64,000 bases of DNA from assembly GCA_948474755.1 (NCBI GenBank), contig CAOLHI010001662.1:1-64000 (forward strand), written 5' to 3'. The stretch comes from Ctenosaura bakeri. Its lineage: Eukaryota; Chordata; Lepidosauria; Squamata; Iguanidae. The notes under the pieces are model-generated. The model saw only the letters and a list, made by a program, of their open reading frames with translations, did no database searches and had not been told where the DNA came from. Both the position numbers and the translations under genes were made by a program. Numbering within the stretch: the first letter of the stretch is position 1; every line of letters begins with the position of its first letter. Of the stretch, positions 11,601-23,249 are shown piece by piece.

Positions 11601-13024
11601 TAGGGTATAGCCCTGATGGGATCCATCCAATCCCTATAGAGTTGCTTCTCTGACTTAAAGGCTAAGGTCTAAATTGGGGTGGACAATGGTCAGAAGATGT
11701 GAGGTCCTGAAGGGCTGCACCTCACCTACTGCACCAATAGAAAAAGAAAACATGCTACAAAATTCCCCTAAATGCCCTGTACAGGGTGTGATGGTATTTT
11801 GTCACATTTTTGGGGGCCGCAGGCCTTTTTTTTTTTTTTTTTTTAACAACAGGAATCAAGTAGGAAATCACTTCCTGTTCCCTTCCTTGTCTTGATGTCT
11901 GGGTGCATTTGGCAGAGGTGTATCTATGATAGCGCAGGTAGGACACATGCCTCAGGTGCCAGTGACAGGGGATGCAAAAACAGCAGAGGAATTGGATAAA
12001 GCAGCTCTTGAGGTAGGAGCGCAACTTCCACATTTGCTCTAGGAGCTGTTTATGCTAGATACACCTCTGGCATTTGGGTTACAATAAGGTTTTTTTGGAC
12101 AAAAATGAAAAAATGTTTTTCATTTCTGGGGGCCACAGAAACAGCCTGAAGTTTGCATGAGGCATTCTCCATTCCTAAGAACAATACTAATTTGGGAGGC
12201 AAACTGAAGATCCTTGTCAGCAAAGATTTTTCTGTGGTGGTATCTGGAGAACTAGAAATAGAATCAAGCAGCAAATCTAGATATGTTCAAGAGCGCAACA
12301 GAAATGGTCTCATAGTTTCTGTGGTCAATGAAATGGGCAAAAGATACATTGCAAAATGCAATACTTAGCTGCATGAATATATCAACTTTACCTGCATCCC
12401 TCCATTTCATGATCAAGTTCAAATGATCCATCATCTCTCCTATCACCAATTCCCACAATCACCATCACACAATTTCATAAGCACCTTCCTACAATAATTT
12501 ATTAATGTTAAATTATAGCACACGGAGACAATATTCATGTGATAAATTGCACATATAAAGATTCTTTTAATGCAATTGCATCAATCATGCCTTTCTTGTG
12601 CTAATCCATCTCTGTCAATGACCAGGCTTTGAGGAGCCTAACCAAGAGGAGCCTAACCGAAAAGCCACTCTTGAAACCTGATATCCGAAACCTGTAAGTG
12701 ACGAGATCTACATTCTGAAGTGTGGTGGAAGTGGTTACAAATGCTGCTAGATAAATCTGTATTTACTTCCTTACTTTTGGTTTGGTTCTAATTTGAGGAC
12801 AGGGGGATGCAGGGGACATCACTGAAAGTGAGGGAAGAGTTTAACTTCATATTTGTCAAGCACTGTAATGGGTAACCTGAATCCTACTGTTAGTCTCAAC
12901 TAAGAATACAGGCCCAATGAATCAATGAAACTTACGCAAGTAGTGACTTATTGAGTTACTATTGATCCAATGGACTATTCTAGTTGGAACAAGCTTGTTA
13001 GCTTGTTAGAAGAATGGGAATCAT
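11601..13024. other. Unique non-coding DNA
   Basis: No gene recognised. It includes a T-run of about 19 near 11826-11844 and a 17-bp tandem pair (AGGAGCCTAACC core) near 12631-12660. Confidence 0.5.
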
Positions 13025-13123
13025 GCAGCTCTCCAAATGTTGTTGGACATCCGCTAGCACTCGTTGCCTGTGATTATGTTGGCTAGGACTGCTAGTGGTC
13101 TTGCAATATCTGGAGAGCTCCAT
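13025..13123. mobile_element. Short palindromic hAT-like MITE remnant
   Basis: The left arm GCAGCTCTCCAAATGTTG and the right arm ATATCTGGAGAGCTCC are approximate inverses around an interior with 'atgttggctagga'. This resembles a common reptile MITE in which both arms read 'ctccagatgttgttgga'. No clear target duplication. Confidence 0.55.
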
Positions 13124-13166
13124 TATCTCCATGCATGGTCTATTATATTGCTTAAATAATAACTAA

Positions 13167-13460
13167 GAGTGTATCTGCACTATACAGATATCTCAATTTG
13201 ATAACACATTAACTTTTATGGCTCCATATTGTGGAATTCTGGGATTTATTGTTGGGTTTGATTTATAGTTTCCCAAGAGAAAAGTTCCTCCTCTTGCTCC
13301 TAAACATTCCCCTGAACTACAATACTGGAGCATTTTTAGCAAAGAATTTCAAGCAGTTCTAAGAATCTCAGCAAACTACAAATTCCACTATAAAGTACAA
13401 TACAGCCACAACAGTTAAAGTGTCATGAAACTTGCATAACTATGCCATGTAGATATCCTC
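13167..13460. mobile_element. Palindromic DNA element, old
   Basis: The left end GAGTGTATCTGCACTATAC and right end GCCATGTAGATATCCTC are approximate inverses. The interior contains 'ttgtggaattctggga' and later 'aaactacaaattcc', typical of reptile non-autonomous DNA elements. It is heavily mutated and no target duplication could be assigned. Confidence 0.5.
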
Positions 13461-14656
13461 AAAGTCATTAGACTTAGATTAGAAGTCTATTACAAAATGT
13501 CAGTAAAGGACCTTCTGGTAAAAAAAAAACACAGTGAATTTCCTCCCAGCTCTAAATTAAACCTTGTTCCATATTCCACAGGTTGACCTATTAGTCATCT
13601 GTAAATATAAAAAATAAAATAAAAATAAAAAAATTGTGAGGCTGCCAATTCATTTAGCATCTGAAGGTGATCATAAAGAATATGGTGGGAAGCCATTGTC
13701 ATTTTAGGGGTCACATTCTTGTCACCCACGGCCAGTCCAGAAAGCCAGGTAATATTACAGGATGAAGCCTTGCCCCAAGCCCATTCTTCTTCTTATGACA
13801 TAAGGTTTCTCACTTTCCTTGACACCCATTTAAAATTTCCCATGCAGAGAGAGGCACAACATTCCTAATAAATACAGGAAAAGTAGAATCTTTAAGACTG
13901 ATTTATTTTAGAATGCACTTTTATGGATTTCAATATACTTCTTCAGTTCCATTGATGGAAAACAAATGACAAGCCACAACTATTTAAACATAGTTACAGG
14001 GTTTTGGGCTAGAACCATACTGCAATTGAATATAGAAAAATAAAAATTGTGACACTGGCCATAAACTTTCACAGACTCTATAAGATGATATAGGTCTGCC
14101 AATCAGTTTTGAGCTATTAGTTTTGAGATGTCAAAGCAATACATTCTGGTCACCTGAAAATTAGTTCCGCAGACTTTGCCAAGGAGAATTATTTTGTTGC
14201 ATATGCAAAGTTAGTGATAACTCGTATTTTAATGTATGTCGTATTCCAGGAAACCATTATCCTTGTTATAGAACATTGTCCATGTCCAACTTTCTTTAGC
14301 AAAATTGTTGAGGAAAAATAGGGGGAAACTATCAGGATTACCCATCAGCATGGCTGGCTGAGGTATTCTGGGTTTTAAAAGTGCCACTTCTAGGACCTCA
14401 TTCACCATCATGCTCCATCTTCTTTGATGTGTTCCGTATATAATATTCTAGACCAAATCGTAAAAATACATGTTGACTTTCTAGTAATTTTTCAATGAAC
14501 CAAAACCTTTGGAGGGCTTATGGTTGTTTCCATTTACGTATCACAAAATATGAAAATGTGCAATAAGATAATCAAATAAGAGAAAATATTTCTCAGAGAG
14601 TTCTCCTGTGCAAATCTTAACAACTATATGAAATTTGGAGGGGGACAGATTATAAA
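13461..14656. other. Unique non-coding DNA
   Basis: Nothing recognised except a possible MITE scrap near 14345-14400 ('catggctggctgaggtattc'). Confidence 0.45.
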
Positions 14657-14730
14657 TCATGGCAACATAAATGCAGTAGCAACGCTGTGTTCCACACCTC
14701 TCAGCATTAATGCGAAGTGATTTTTAAGAT
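14657..14730 (-). mobile_element. Fragment of the 10140-10554 TIR element family, inverted
   Basis: About 50 bp, with the core GCAGTAGCAACGCTGTGTTC then CACACCTCTC, is nearly identical to the inverse of 10420-10475. Both ends of a full element are missing or unrecognised. The high similarity over a short span suggests a chimeric or internally rearranged copy. Confidence 0.65.
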
Positions 14731-15115
14731 CGAGCAGATTCGGACTTTCACAGTGGTGTAGATACACACATTTGCACCAATGTGAATTGGTGGGCAGCGG
14801 AGGGTGGACTGTGGGCGTACTCACCTTCTCCAACTGTCCCCGCTCAGACAGGCAGGTGCCATTTTTTTTGTTCAACAAACTTTAGAAAATGGAGTAACCA
14901 GACAAAACATGGCACAGGCATGCTAAAAGGAGAGAGCTGTTTTCTATTTTGCAAATGTTTTACCGTACTTGCCGGCATTAGACACACTGTCCTATAAGAG
15001 CATCCTATTTTCAGACTATATTATTTAGGAAAAAATATTTTAGTACTCTGTTCCTGGTTCCTGGCCTTTCTGCTTAGGTGGGGGGAACTTCCCTTCCCAG
15101 GCAGAAAGAAGAGGC

Positions 15116-15146
<31 letters not shown>

Positions 15147-15640
15147 AGCTCCTTCCCCCATTCCTCTCCTCCTCATGAGGAAACTTTCCTGCTGAGGTTG
15201 GAAGGGGAGGGAGGGAGCATGCGTATGTGTAAGAAACTCCTTCCCCCCATTCCTCTCTGGGAAAGGATCATCTCAGCCGCAGGGTGAGAGATGAGTGGGG
15301 GAATGAGATCACTCTCCCAACTTTGCTCTGCCAGGTGATCTGTCTGGGTGGGGGGAGTTACCATATTCACACCCCATTTTCAGAAGGCATTTTGGGGGGA
15401 CGTGCCTCTTATACAGTGGCAAATATGTACCTACTTAGGTACATACAAATATACCAACCCAAAAGAGAAAAAAAAGCCTATCACAGCTGCTGGGGCAGGG
15501 TGAGGAGAGTAGTGGGAGTGGTCACTGTCAAAATGGTGCGGATGCATGAACTCACACTCCTCTGAATCAAAAGGAAACATACAGAGGAGCTGTACGGAAG
15601 CAAATGAGGGATAGTCCACGTTATTTGGCTCCAATAAGAC
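14731..15640. other. Unassigned DNA, partly GC-richer
   Basis: About 15060-15420 is richer in G than its surroundings and includes a TG/GA microsatellite. The stretch could be interior sequence of a larger TIR element whose right end lies near 15687. I see no gene. Confidence 0.35.
15115..15147. repeat. (TG)n(GA)n microsatellite
   Basis: About eight TG units run directly into about eight GA units. Confidence 0.9.
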
Positions 15641-15687
15641 ATGGTAAGAAATGGCATGAACCGCTTCATGTGCCTCGTGCAGAAAGG
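15641..15687 (+). mobile_element. Possible right end of a TIR element
   Basis: 'gtgcctcgtgcagaaagggtc' closely resembles the right terminus of the 10140-10554 element (GTGTCTCGTGTGGAAAGGGC). No matching left end was located. Confidence 0.35.
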
Positions 15688-15689
15688 GT

Positions 15690-16784
15690 CAGTGAAAGCT
15701 GCTTTTGTATTTTGAACTCAGCTTACAGCAACTGAAGTAAACTGAGGACAAAGTGGCGAAGTGGAAGGGGGAAAGAGAAACGGAAACATTTTAAAAGCAG
15801 CTGAAAAAGTGGGATTAACTGCAACTATTTTTGCTAAATTGGGACAGTTAGAAGGTATGGAACAGTTGCATACAAATGTTGTGTACAATATCTTCTCCTT
15901 TCAGCAGTCTTATATGGTCTCGCCGAACTATTAAGAATGCAGATATCTGTTCAGGGACTATAAGATTATTGTTTAATACAAGACTGGAGAAAATCTGACC
16001 CACCCCTGATTTTTAAGGCATCCTATTGATTCCCATTTTTAAAATTTGTTTTAAAAAATCAACTAAATCAACTAAAATCAACTAAAAATGCCCGCCACAT
16101 TTCCCAGGGAGTGGAAGGAGACAATTTCACCATATCTCCACCTTCATTACTCATGAATTGTGTTAGGTCCAGGAGAAGCCATTATTTAACCAGGAAGTCA
16201 AACAAAATTTAACTGGAAGGTGTTGTCCAAGGTCCTGCAGAGGTCAGTATGGTTCTCTAACCTCTGGCATAACACAATAATAAGGACAATAATTAAAAAA
16301 AAAAACGGAACTAGACCATTTGCCACTACTACAGCTCCACTTCCTTTTTTAGCTGCTAAAACCATTATTGTTACTTTGACTGCAGCTAATGCTTTTATTT
16401 CCATCTGATATTGGCCTAAATCCAGTCGTATGAATGAGAGTAAACACATTGAATTAACAGAAATATTGACTTACCGTGTTCCTATTGATTCAGTGGGTCT
16501 ACTCTAGTTGGGACTAACAGTTGGATCTGGAGGAGGAAGAGGAGGAGGAGTTGTTGTTTCTGATGCTGCTATTGCTACACTTCTGTTTAATGTTATATAG
16601 CACCATCAGTTAAACAAGTGATTTCATGGAATACAGAACTGGTATTTGTGCCTGTGCAGAAAGAGTGTATAACCTCTTAAGAGGACAAGGTGGGCAGATG
16701 GAAATGACACACATTGATCAAAAGGTGAAGAATAGCCAGGGAAGGTGGCAATGGAGGTAATGAATTGCATGGACCTCTGAAAGT
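15690..16784. other. Unique non-coding DNA
   Basis: No gene or repeat family recognised. A GAGGAG-rich purine tract lies near 16528-16550. Confidence 0.5.
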
Positions 16785-17484
16785 GACCATTTCCACACTA
16801 GAGGCCATTAGCATATTATACTGTTATAATGGTGGCATTGCTATTTGCATAATACTGTTGAGTTAGTGATGCTCTTTTCTGCACCTTTCCCCCTTAAGTG
16901 GATGGGTAGCAGTATTGCCACCAATGTTCCTTCTGCATTACAGCATCCTTGGACACTCTTGTGCCCTTGCCTTCACCCTGCCCCACTGCCCCTGTTTAGG
17001 TGGTGATTTTTTGGTGGTGGAGGGAGTTATACTAACACAGCAATGTTGTAACCGCATAACATGCTAGTACACTATTGCACTTTTACCCTATACTGCTTAA
17101 AAATTTATTAAAAAATAAAAAGTTTTGACTCAAAAGAGACATTTAAAATAAACAGAGAGAGGTGATAGGATATTACCACGACATGGGAGTCACTGATGGA
17201 GGGATGATTTGGGCATGCCCACAGCCCCTCCCCCTGCTGGATCCGTCATAACAGGAAGCACTATCAAGCGCTATAACAGTACCACGCTATGATGGCTGAT
17301 GAGATAGATTGTAGTGCTATAGTAAGCTCTTAATGGATTTTTTTCTGGAAATAGAATATGGTGATTTGCAACTCTTGGGGACAGGACAGCAGCTGGATAG
17401 CGGCGACATCATGCAGAAGCATGGCTCCTTTACTGGTAACAACCCACTGCTATAGCATTATAGCAATGTCATGGGGAAATGGCC
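16785..17484. mobile_element. TIR element, 700 bp, 3-bp TSD AGT
   Basis: The left end is GACCATTTCCACAC and the right end GGGGAAATGGCC. AGT flanks both sides (16782-16784, 17485-17487). The interior is non-coding, GC-richer in places, and contains 'gcactatcaagcgctataac'; a similar phrase occurs in the element at 37385-37777. No transposase-like frame is present. Confidence 0.7.
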
Positions 17485-20284
17485 AGTGTTTCCATGCCAT
17501 AAAATACTGCATAAACAGGGGAAAACAATCACACAACAATTTCCTCACCTATAGCCTGTCCTCATGAAATAAGCCATATTTAATAATTAACACATCAGCC
17601 CTACAGATGTGGGGGTTTTTTTATTTAAAAATGTAATGAATTAATCATTGAGGTTACAAAGAGTGCTTTGGTAGCTATCAAAGGGTGTAGAAGATGTTAC
17701 CACATGACAGTCTGTAAAAACATGGTTTGCACCCTACTGTTTTAATCTTAAACTTGCTTACAGCTGTGTGAGACTCTCCTGGAACAGCTGCTTATTGTGC
17801 AATACGGATAACTGACATCTGAAGATTGGTTCCAGGCAAAGAACATATTCACCACATGAAGCTAAATTCTGCATTGTGTGGGCTGCATATTCCACCTTAC
17901 CCTTTCCCTGCTTTTGTAACTGCATAAAATATCAAATGTATGAGTGGCTCAGCTGTAACCAGGCATCTTAAGTGACAGCTCAGCAGGCAGACTTGCCTTT
18001 ATTTGTCAATGAAAGTTAATGGCATAAATAGAGGCTCTTCTGCTTACCACCTTCTTCTGTAAAGAGAACTCCGAGTTGCTACTTAATATGCGGTCCTATT
18101 AATTCTAGAGAGTCTGAGGGAGTAGAGACTGAATGAGGAAAATTAATGACCTCCTGTCTAGGGGTTGCCCCTCACCGAAAAGGTGAACTCCAAATGATAC
18201 TCTAAAAGGCAACAGAATTATTCAATATTTTTATAGCCACCTCATACACCAAACAGTTGTCAAGACTAACAACCTTGATCAAATTTAATTTTTGGTGATC
18301 TCATTTAATTTGACTTCATTGCCGCCTGGCATTGGCCCAACTGTCTGTTGCATCTTTCCTCGTATTCACATTCTACAATAACTAATTGGGGATGAGAATG
18401 GAACCCTGTTGATTATAAAAGAAAAAAAATCCAACACTTTCTGAAAAAGCAGAGGGTGTATAGTTTTATTTAGAAAACAAAACAAAACCTCAGGAACAAT
18501 CCTTCACCCATGCTCACACCCCCAAAACAACTATGATTATGATTGTAACCATATTTCCAGTAACTAAATGCTATGTCTGGCGGTGGTAGTGTGAGGTTCA
18601 CTCAACGGACAGGTCCATGGTTAAAAAGAGGTTTTTAAGCCCTGTTAATGGCATAAGCTTGTGTGAAACCAGGTGTCTATAGAGTACCAAAGTTATTTCC
18701 AGCCTTGCCATAGTAGTAGCTCCCCAGAGAGAACTCACTAAGTAGTCTTTGAACTTCTCTGAATTTTTGTTGTTGTTTTTTAAATCTCAGTTGGCAAGAT
18801 TGGGGTAGCAGCTAAACAGAACTCATTCTCTCCATCTTTGTGTGTCTAGGCTATGGTGTTAGTGAGTATCCTTATCTGAGTTCTCCCATAGGCTTAATTC
18901 AACACAATAGATTTCCTCCTGTCTATTCTGTCCGAATAGTTTTCATTTTAATATCAATGTTATTTTTGCTGGCCACGAGCTGAGCTGCAGCAGGAGACAA
19001 TGAATTTGCCCATTATTATTATTTTTTGTCTCAGTCTTCTACTAGTGCTTTATTCGTATCATAAAAACAAGGCATCGTCATCATCATTTCATGACACCAA
19101 ACATTGCACTTTAAAGTTCATTTCACTTTTACATAACTACTAGTTGCATCCCAAATGTTATTGATAGTACAGATTGTTGGTAGACCACAGGATTTCCAGC
19201 CCATTTAAGGAGGAGGAAGTGATTGTATTTATTTTTACCTCTGTGCTATATGGTCTCTTGTAATTATTGTTTTTCTTCATCAAAAATCCTGTATTTTTAC
19301 TTTTCTTTTAAAACAAATATATCCATGTTGTTCTATTTAGCAGCTGTATTCATCCATAAAAGCACATTTGGTATCAGAAAACTCATACATATTTGCCTAA
19401 TAATGCCTTTTAAGTAATTGGCCCCTTTGTTAATGTTTTTATATATATATATATAAAAAGCCACCATGCCATACACCAGGAATCAAAATTAGCATCTAAA
19501 TGAGGATGCTTTAAACGTATGCCTAGGGGTTGTGGTTTTCACCTTTTTAAAGAGTTTGCCATGTTAAATTATGTAAAATAGAAATGGTATTTTCGTATTT
19601 AATGAGCTAATGTAGCCCTATCAAGCTTGCTTCCTTTTTTAAAAAAAAATCTGCTTAATTTTAACATTTTTTGAAAAGCAGAACCTGTAAATTGTTTTTC
19701 AGGTACAGAAAATGGGTAAGAAATAAAAATAAAAATAATGAAAAGACAAACAATGCGAGATCCTTCAGCAGGCAATCTAAGTCTGTGGAAGATTACAGAA
19801 ATAGTTGACTGAAGTGTTAGGTGAAACTGAAAATGATATTACTATTATATATTATATATATACTTATCATACATTAAAAATGGTCATTTAAAATATTTAA
19901 TTTCAGAAAATGTTTGTTTTTTACTGTTAAAAGAAATCATTCAATTTATGGAGAATCATTTAAAATGAGAAAATGTGTATACTGTATATTTCTATGTCAA
20001 AATATAGAAATGAGACATCTCTAGGATGATAATGCACAATGAAACTAAGCAGTGGTATAGAAGGTAAATGATTTCACTTGCATTTAAAAACCAGTGAGAC
20101 ACACATCTTAGCATGATACCTTGATCTTGAATACATTCCTTGGAGGAATTCACTTTCAAGGTCAATTTTTAAAGAATACATTTAAACATCTGGTGGTGTT
20201 GGAGTTTTTAAAATGCTATTTCTACTTCAATTGAAATTGCTTTATTAAATACATCCCCTCTATACATTCTAGGAGGTAGTTAGT
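17485..20284. other. Long repeat-poor AT-rich stretch
   Basis: About 2.8 kb with no transposon that I recognise, unusual for this window. It contains only simple AT runs (near 19440-19456 and 19846-19862) and A/T homopolymers. Repeat depletion can mark intronic or regulatory DNA under constraint, but conservation cannot be judged here. Confidence 0.45.
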
Positions 20285-20428
20285 CTCCTGTGGTTTGCAG
20301 TTTAGGGAGAGGCATTTAGAATCCTCAGCCAGAGAGCTCTTTGGCCTCAGCAAACTACAAACTCCAGAATTCCACAGGATGTTGAGAGTGGAATAATAGC
20401 ACTATAACAATGTAGTGCTGAAATGGCC
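20285..20428. mobile_element. Palindromic TIR MITE, copy C (left end lost)
   Basis: It carries the family right half: 'gcaaactacaaactccagaattccacagg' region, 'gtggaataatagcactataa' and the terminus CTGAAATGGCC. The left terminus is missing. Confidence 0.7.
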
Positions 20429-20479
20429 TTAGTCTGTTGTAGCAATAAGGAAGAATTTTGCATCATCCTCATCCCTCCC

Positions 20480-20690
20480 AGAATCAGTATGATGTAGTAG
20501 TTTGAGTGCTGGACCAAGACTCTGAGAGACAAGAGTTTAAAATCACACTCAGACATTGGGTGGCTTCTCCCACTTTAAGAGGCAGGCAATGGCAACCCTC
20601 CTCTGAATAAATCCTGCCAAGAAAACCATAAGATACAGTTGCCATAAGTCAGAATTGAGCTCTGCCTCTATCCTACATGTTGTCAGTAGA
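20480..20690 (+). mobile_element. tRNA-derived SINE, decayed
   Basis: Head 'gtatgatgtagtagtttgag', then body 'aatcctgccaagaaaacca' and 'ttgccataagtcagaatt'. It has the same order as the copy at 24340-24602 but is more diverged and has lost its tail. Confidence 0.65.
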
Positions 20691-21347
20691 TCTTTCAGGA
20701 ACACATAGACTCTACTCATCGGATCCTTGTTCAGACTGCTCACCTGTTTAATAGAATGGGGTTGGAACCATAGCTTCCCTTCTGTGAGGATCCCAATAAT
20801 TCTCCATGTGTTCACTGTATCTGCCATGTTGTGACTCATTCATGCCAACCTGTTAAGATTATCACTGAGCCCAGTTCTATGAGACTCTGTTCCAATCAGC
20901 CTCTTGTGGCCATGAGAACTGTCGCTGCATCATCTAAACTTTCCAGAGCCTTTAAAAGTTACAGCGCTCAGAATCCCCAGTTCTCAAGGATTCTGAGAGT
21001 GTAGTCCCACAAAAGTAACTTCTCCAGTCTCTGTAGATACCTATTTCCACCACCACTAGTCTCAGGCATATAGCTGCGGACAAGGACTGTTTCCAGCAGA
21101 TCACCACTGGTCCCTATGGAGAACAGCACCAAAACATCAGAGACAGCTCAGACTGCTAAAGAACTTTAATCTCCAGCTCACTTTCTACTGTATTAGTGTA
21201 CTGACTGGTATAATCTACAGAAGATGGAGCTCTTTTAAACTGAAAGGGAAAATATTATCAATCAATATTCAAATTCTAAAAACATTTTTAATGATCTATT
21301 TATGTTCTCACTTCTTCTTTGTTCATTATCTTCTTATATTGTTTCAG

Positions 21348-21426
21348 AAGGCCTTTGAAAAATTCACAGACTAGCTGTATCTGCTCAGAATTAGGTTCCA
21401 GTGATTTCAGAGAGGCTGTCTCTCAG
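21348..21426 (+). other. Exon-like segment with strong splice consensus
   Basis: A 79-bp segment is preceded by a long pyrimidine-rich tract ending TTGTTTCAG (21339-21347) and followed by GTAAGTAG after CAG (21427-21434), so both sites match the vertebrate splice consensus. One of three frames is open across the segment. The translation is not a protein I recognise. It could be an exon of a host gene or long non-coding RNA, a cryptic exon, or chance. Confidence 0.25.
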
Positions 21427-21713
21427 GTAAGTAGCTTGAGAAAAAAAAAGTCATTGATTTTTACCTTGCATGGTGAAGAAAGTGAAAAAGGAAATATAAT
21501 TGCATACATAGTTTCCAAGCTATGGTCCTTTCTAACCATTTGACATTAAAAAGTGTAAACTCATACTAACTGATATATGTAACAAACTAACATTGTTTTT
21601 CAAGTAAACCTGATTGTGTATTTTGAAGATGATTTTTTTTAAAAAATTGGAGGCATTTTCCTCATCAAATATTGATTGTATTGAAAAGGACAATTTTATG
21701 TTTGGCTATAACA

Positions 21714-21738
21714 ACACACACACACACACACACACACA
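21714..21738. repeat. (CA)n microsatellite
   Basis: About 12 uninterrupted CA units. Confidence 0.95.
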
Positions 21739-22059
21739 TCTCAATTTCTTGAGATTTTAATAATTTGGCATGGGACTGTTTCACTGGCATGAGTTAATTT
21801 TAGCTCTTTGTATAAAAATATGTGTACCTCTTTTGCAGGGAAGTGTTAAAACAAGAGTCAGTTGTCCATTAGAAGAGTATTTACGTTATGAACATTCTTA
21901 GACAATCTCCTTGCAAGCTGGTCTCTCTGTAGTGATTTCACTCATCACAAAAATGACTGAGGAGAAACTATGTTTTTTCCATTCTGATTAACCATTTTGA
22001 AGGTATGTGCTTGTTTTCATAACAGAAAGGTCCAGATAAAGTATTCTGTATGCTTAAGA

Positions 22060-22176
22060 CTATCTTTCCCAATCTAGTGCCCTCCAGAGTATTGAACTAC
22101 AGGTCTCACCATCCCCAGGAAGCAGGCTAGTGGCAGTTTTAGTCCAAAATATTGGACACCAGGTTGGGCAAGGCTG
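22060..22176. mobile_element. Palindromic hAT-like MITE with 8-bp TSD
   Basis: Left arm CTATCTTTCCCAATCTAGTG and right arm CACCAGGTTGGGCAAGGCTG are inverse. The interior 'gaactacaggtctcaccatc' is mirrored by 'gttttagtccaaaa'. Flanks GCTTAAGA (22052-22059) and GCTTAAGG (22177-22184) match at 7 of 8. It is 117 bp and non-coding. Confidence 0.8.
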
Positions 22177-22439
22177 GCTTAAGGGAAGAATGATCTTGAT
22201 TCCCAGGACAGGCTGGCATCAAGACCCACAGTCTAGCTCAGAAGATGTAGAATCTATTTAGTGTTAAACGCTAGAACCAGCCAGTACAATCAGTTATCCT
22301 GAGATGAGTCCCAGTGAGTTCTACGGGATTAGATAAATGATTGCAGTGGAGCTGATTCACAGATAGGCTAGCTGAAAAAGATAATACTTTCCAGCTTGTG
22401 TAATATGTTTTCCTCACACCATCTAGTAGGAACAGTCTA

Positions 22440-22950
22440 TCTACGATTAGTCCAGTTCCTGGCACCACAGTTCATGAAAAATATTGACAAGCTAGAACTT
22501 GTTCAGAAGACAGCAACCAAAATCATATAAGGTCTGGAAACTATGCCCTATGAGGAGCAGCTTAGGAAACTGTGTATGTTTAGCCTGGAGAGGAGAAGAT
22601 TACGAGGTGACGTGATAGCCATACTTAAATGTTTGAAGGGATGTCACATACAGGATGGAACAAGCTTGTTTTCTGCTGCTCCAGAAACTAGAACACAGAG
22701 TAGTGGCCTCAAATGACAGGAAAAGAGATTCTACCTATACCTTATTAAGAATTTCCTGATGGTAACAGCTGTTCAATATAGGAATATGGTGCTTCAGAGT
22801 TTGGTGAAGTCTCCTTCTGTGGAGGTTTTTAAATAGAGGCTGGATGGCCATCTGTCAGGAGTGCTTTGATTATGTATTCCTGCACAGTGGGGGTTGGACT
22901 TGATGGTCCTTGTGATTTCCTCCAGCTTTATGATTCTATAATTCTGTGAT
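22440..22950 (+). mobile_element. CR1 LINE, 5'-truncated, decayed
   Basis: It corresponds to the end of CR1 ORF2 plus the 3' untranslated region. Conceptual reading gives 'VQFLAPQF', 'IDKLELVQ' and 'MPYEEQLRKL', with stop codons and no long frame. It ends in degenerate TATGATTCTATAATTCTGTG, the CR1-type 3' repeat. It is more diverged than 23250-24275. Confidence 0.85.
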
Positions 22951-23249
22951 GCTAGCTAAGGCAAAATGTCCAGTCTCCTGATTTGAGGGGATATTTTCTC
23001 ACAAACCTAAGCCACAATGGCAGTCATGTTCTCTGTAAAATTTCTGTTGCTATGCCAAGTTAATGTGAGTCAGTATACCAATATTTTTTGAGATGATTAA
23101 AAATATATTGAATGCCCTACAGTCAGTACCATAGGAATAGGTCTATGACTGACTCCATAGAGTAACTGATTCATTTTGGAGTGGTAGAACAGAATGTACC
23201 AATAGCCAACACCTGCTTCCACTCTCAAGTGATCCCTCCAATGAGAGAG

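Larger units (their letters stand above)
20691..22059. other. Mostly unique DNA around the exon-like segment
   Basis: Apart from the exon-like segment and the CA microsatellite, no repeat family is clear. Around 20920-21030 a short stretch ('agaatccccagttctcaagg') may be an old DNA element. Confidence 0.4.
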
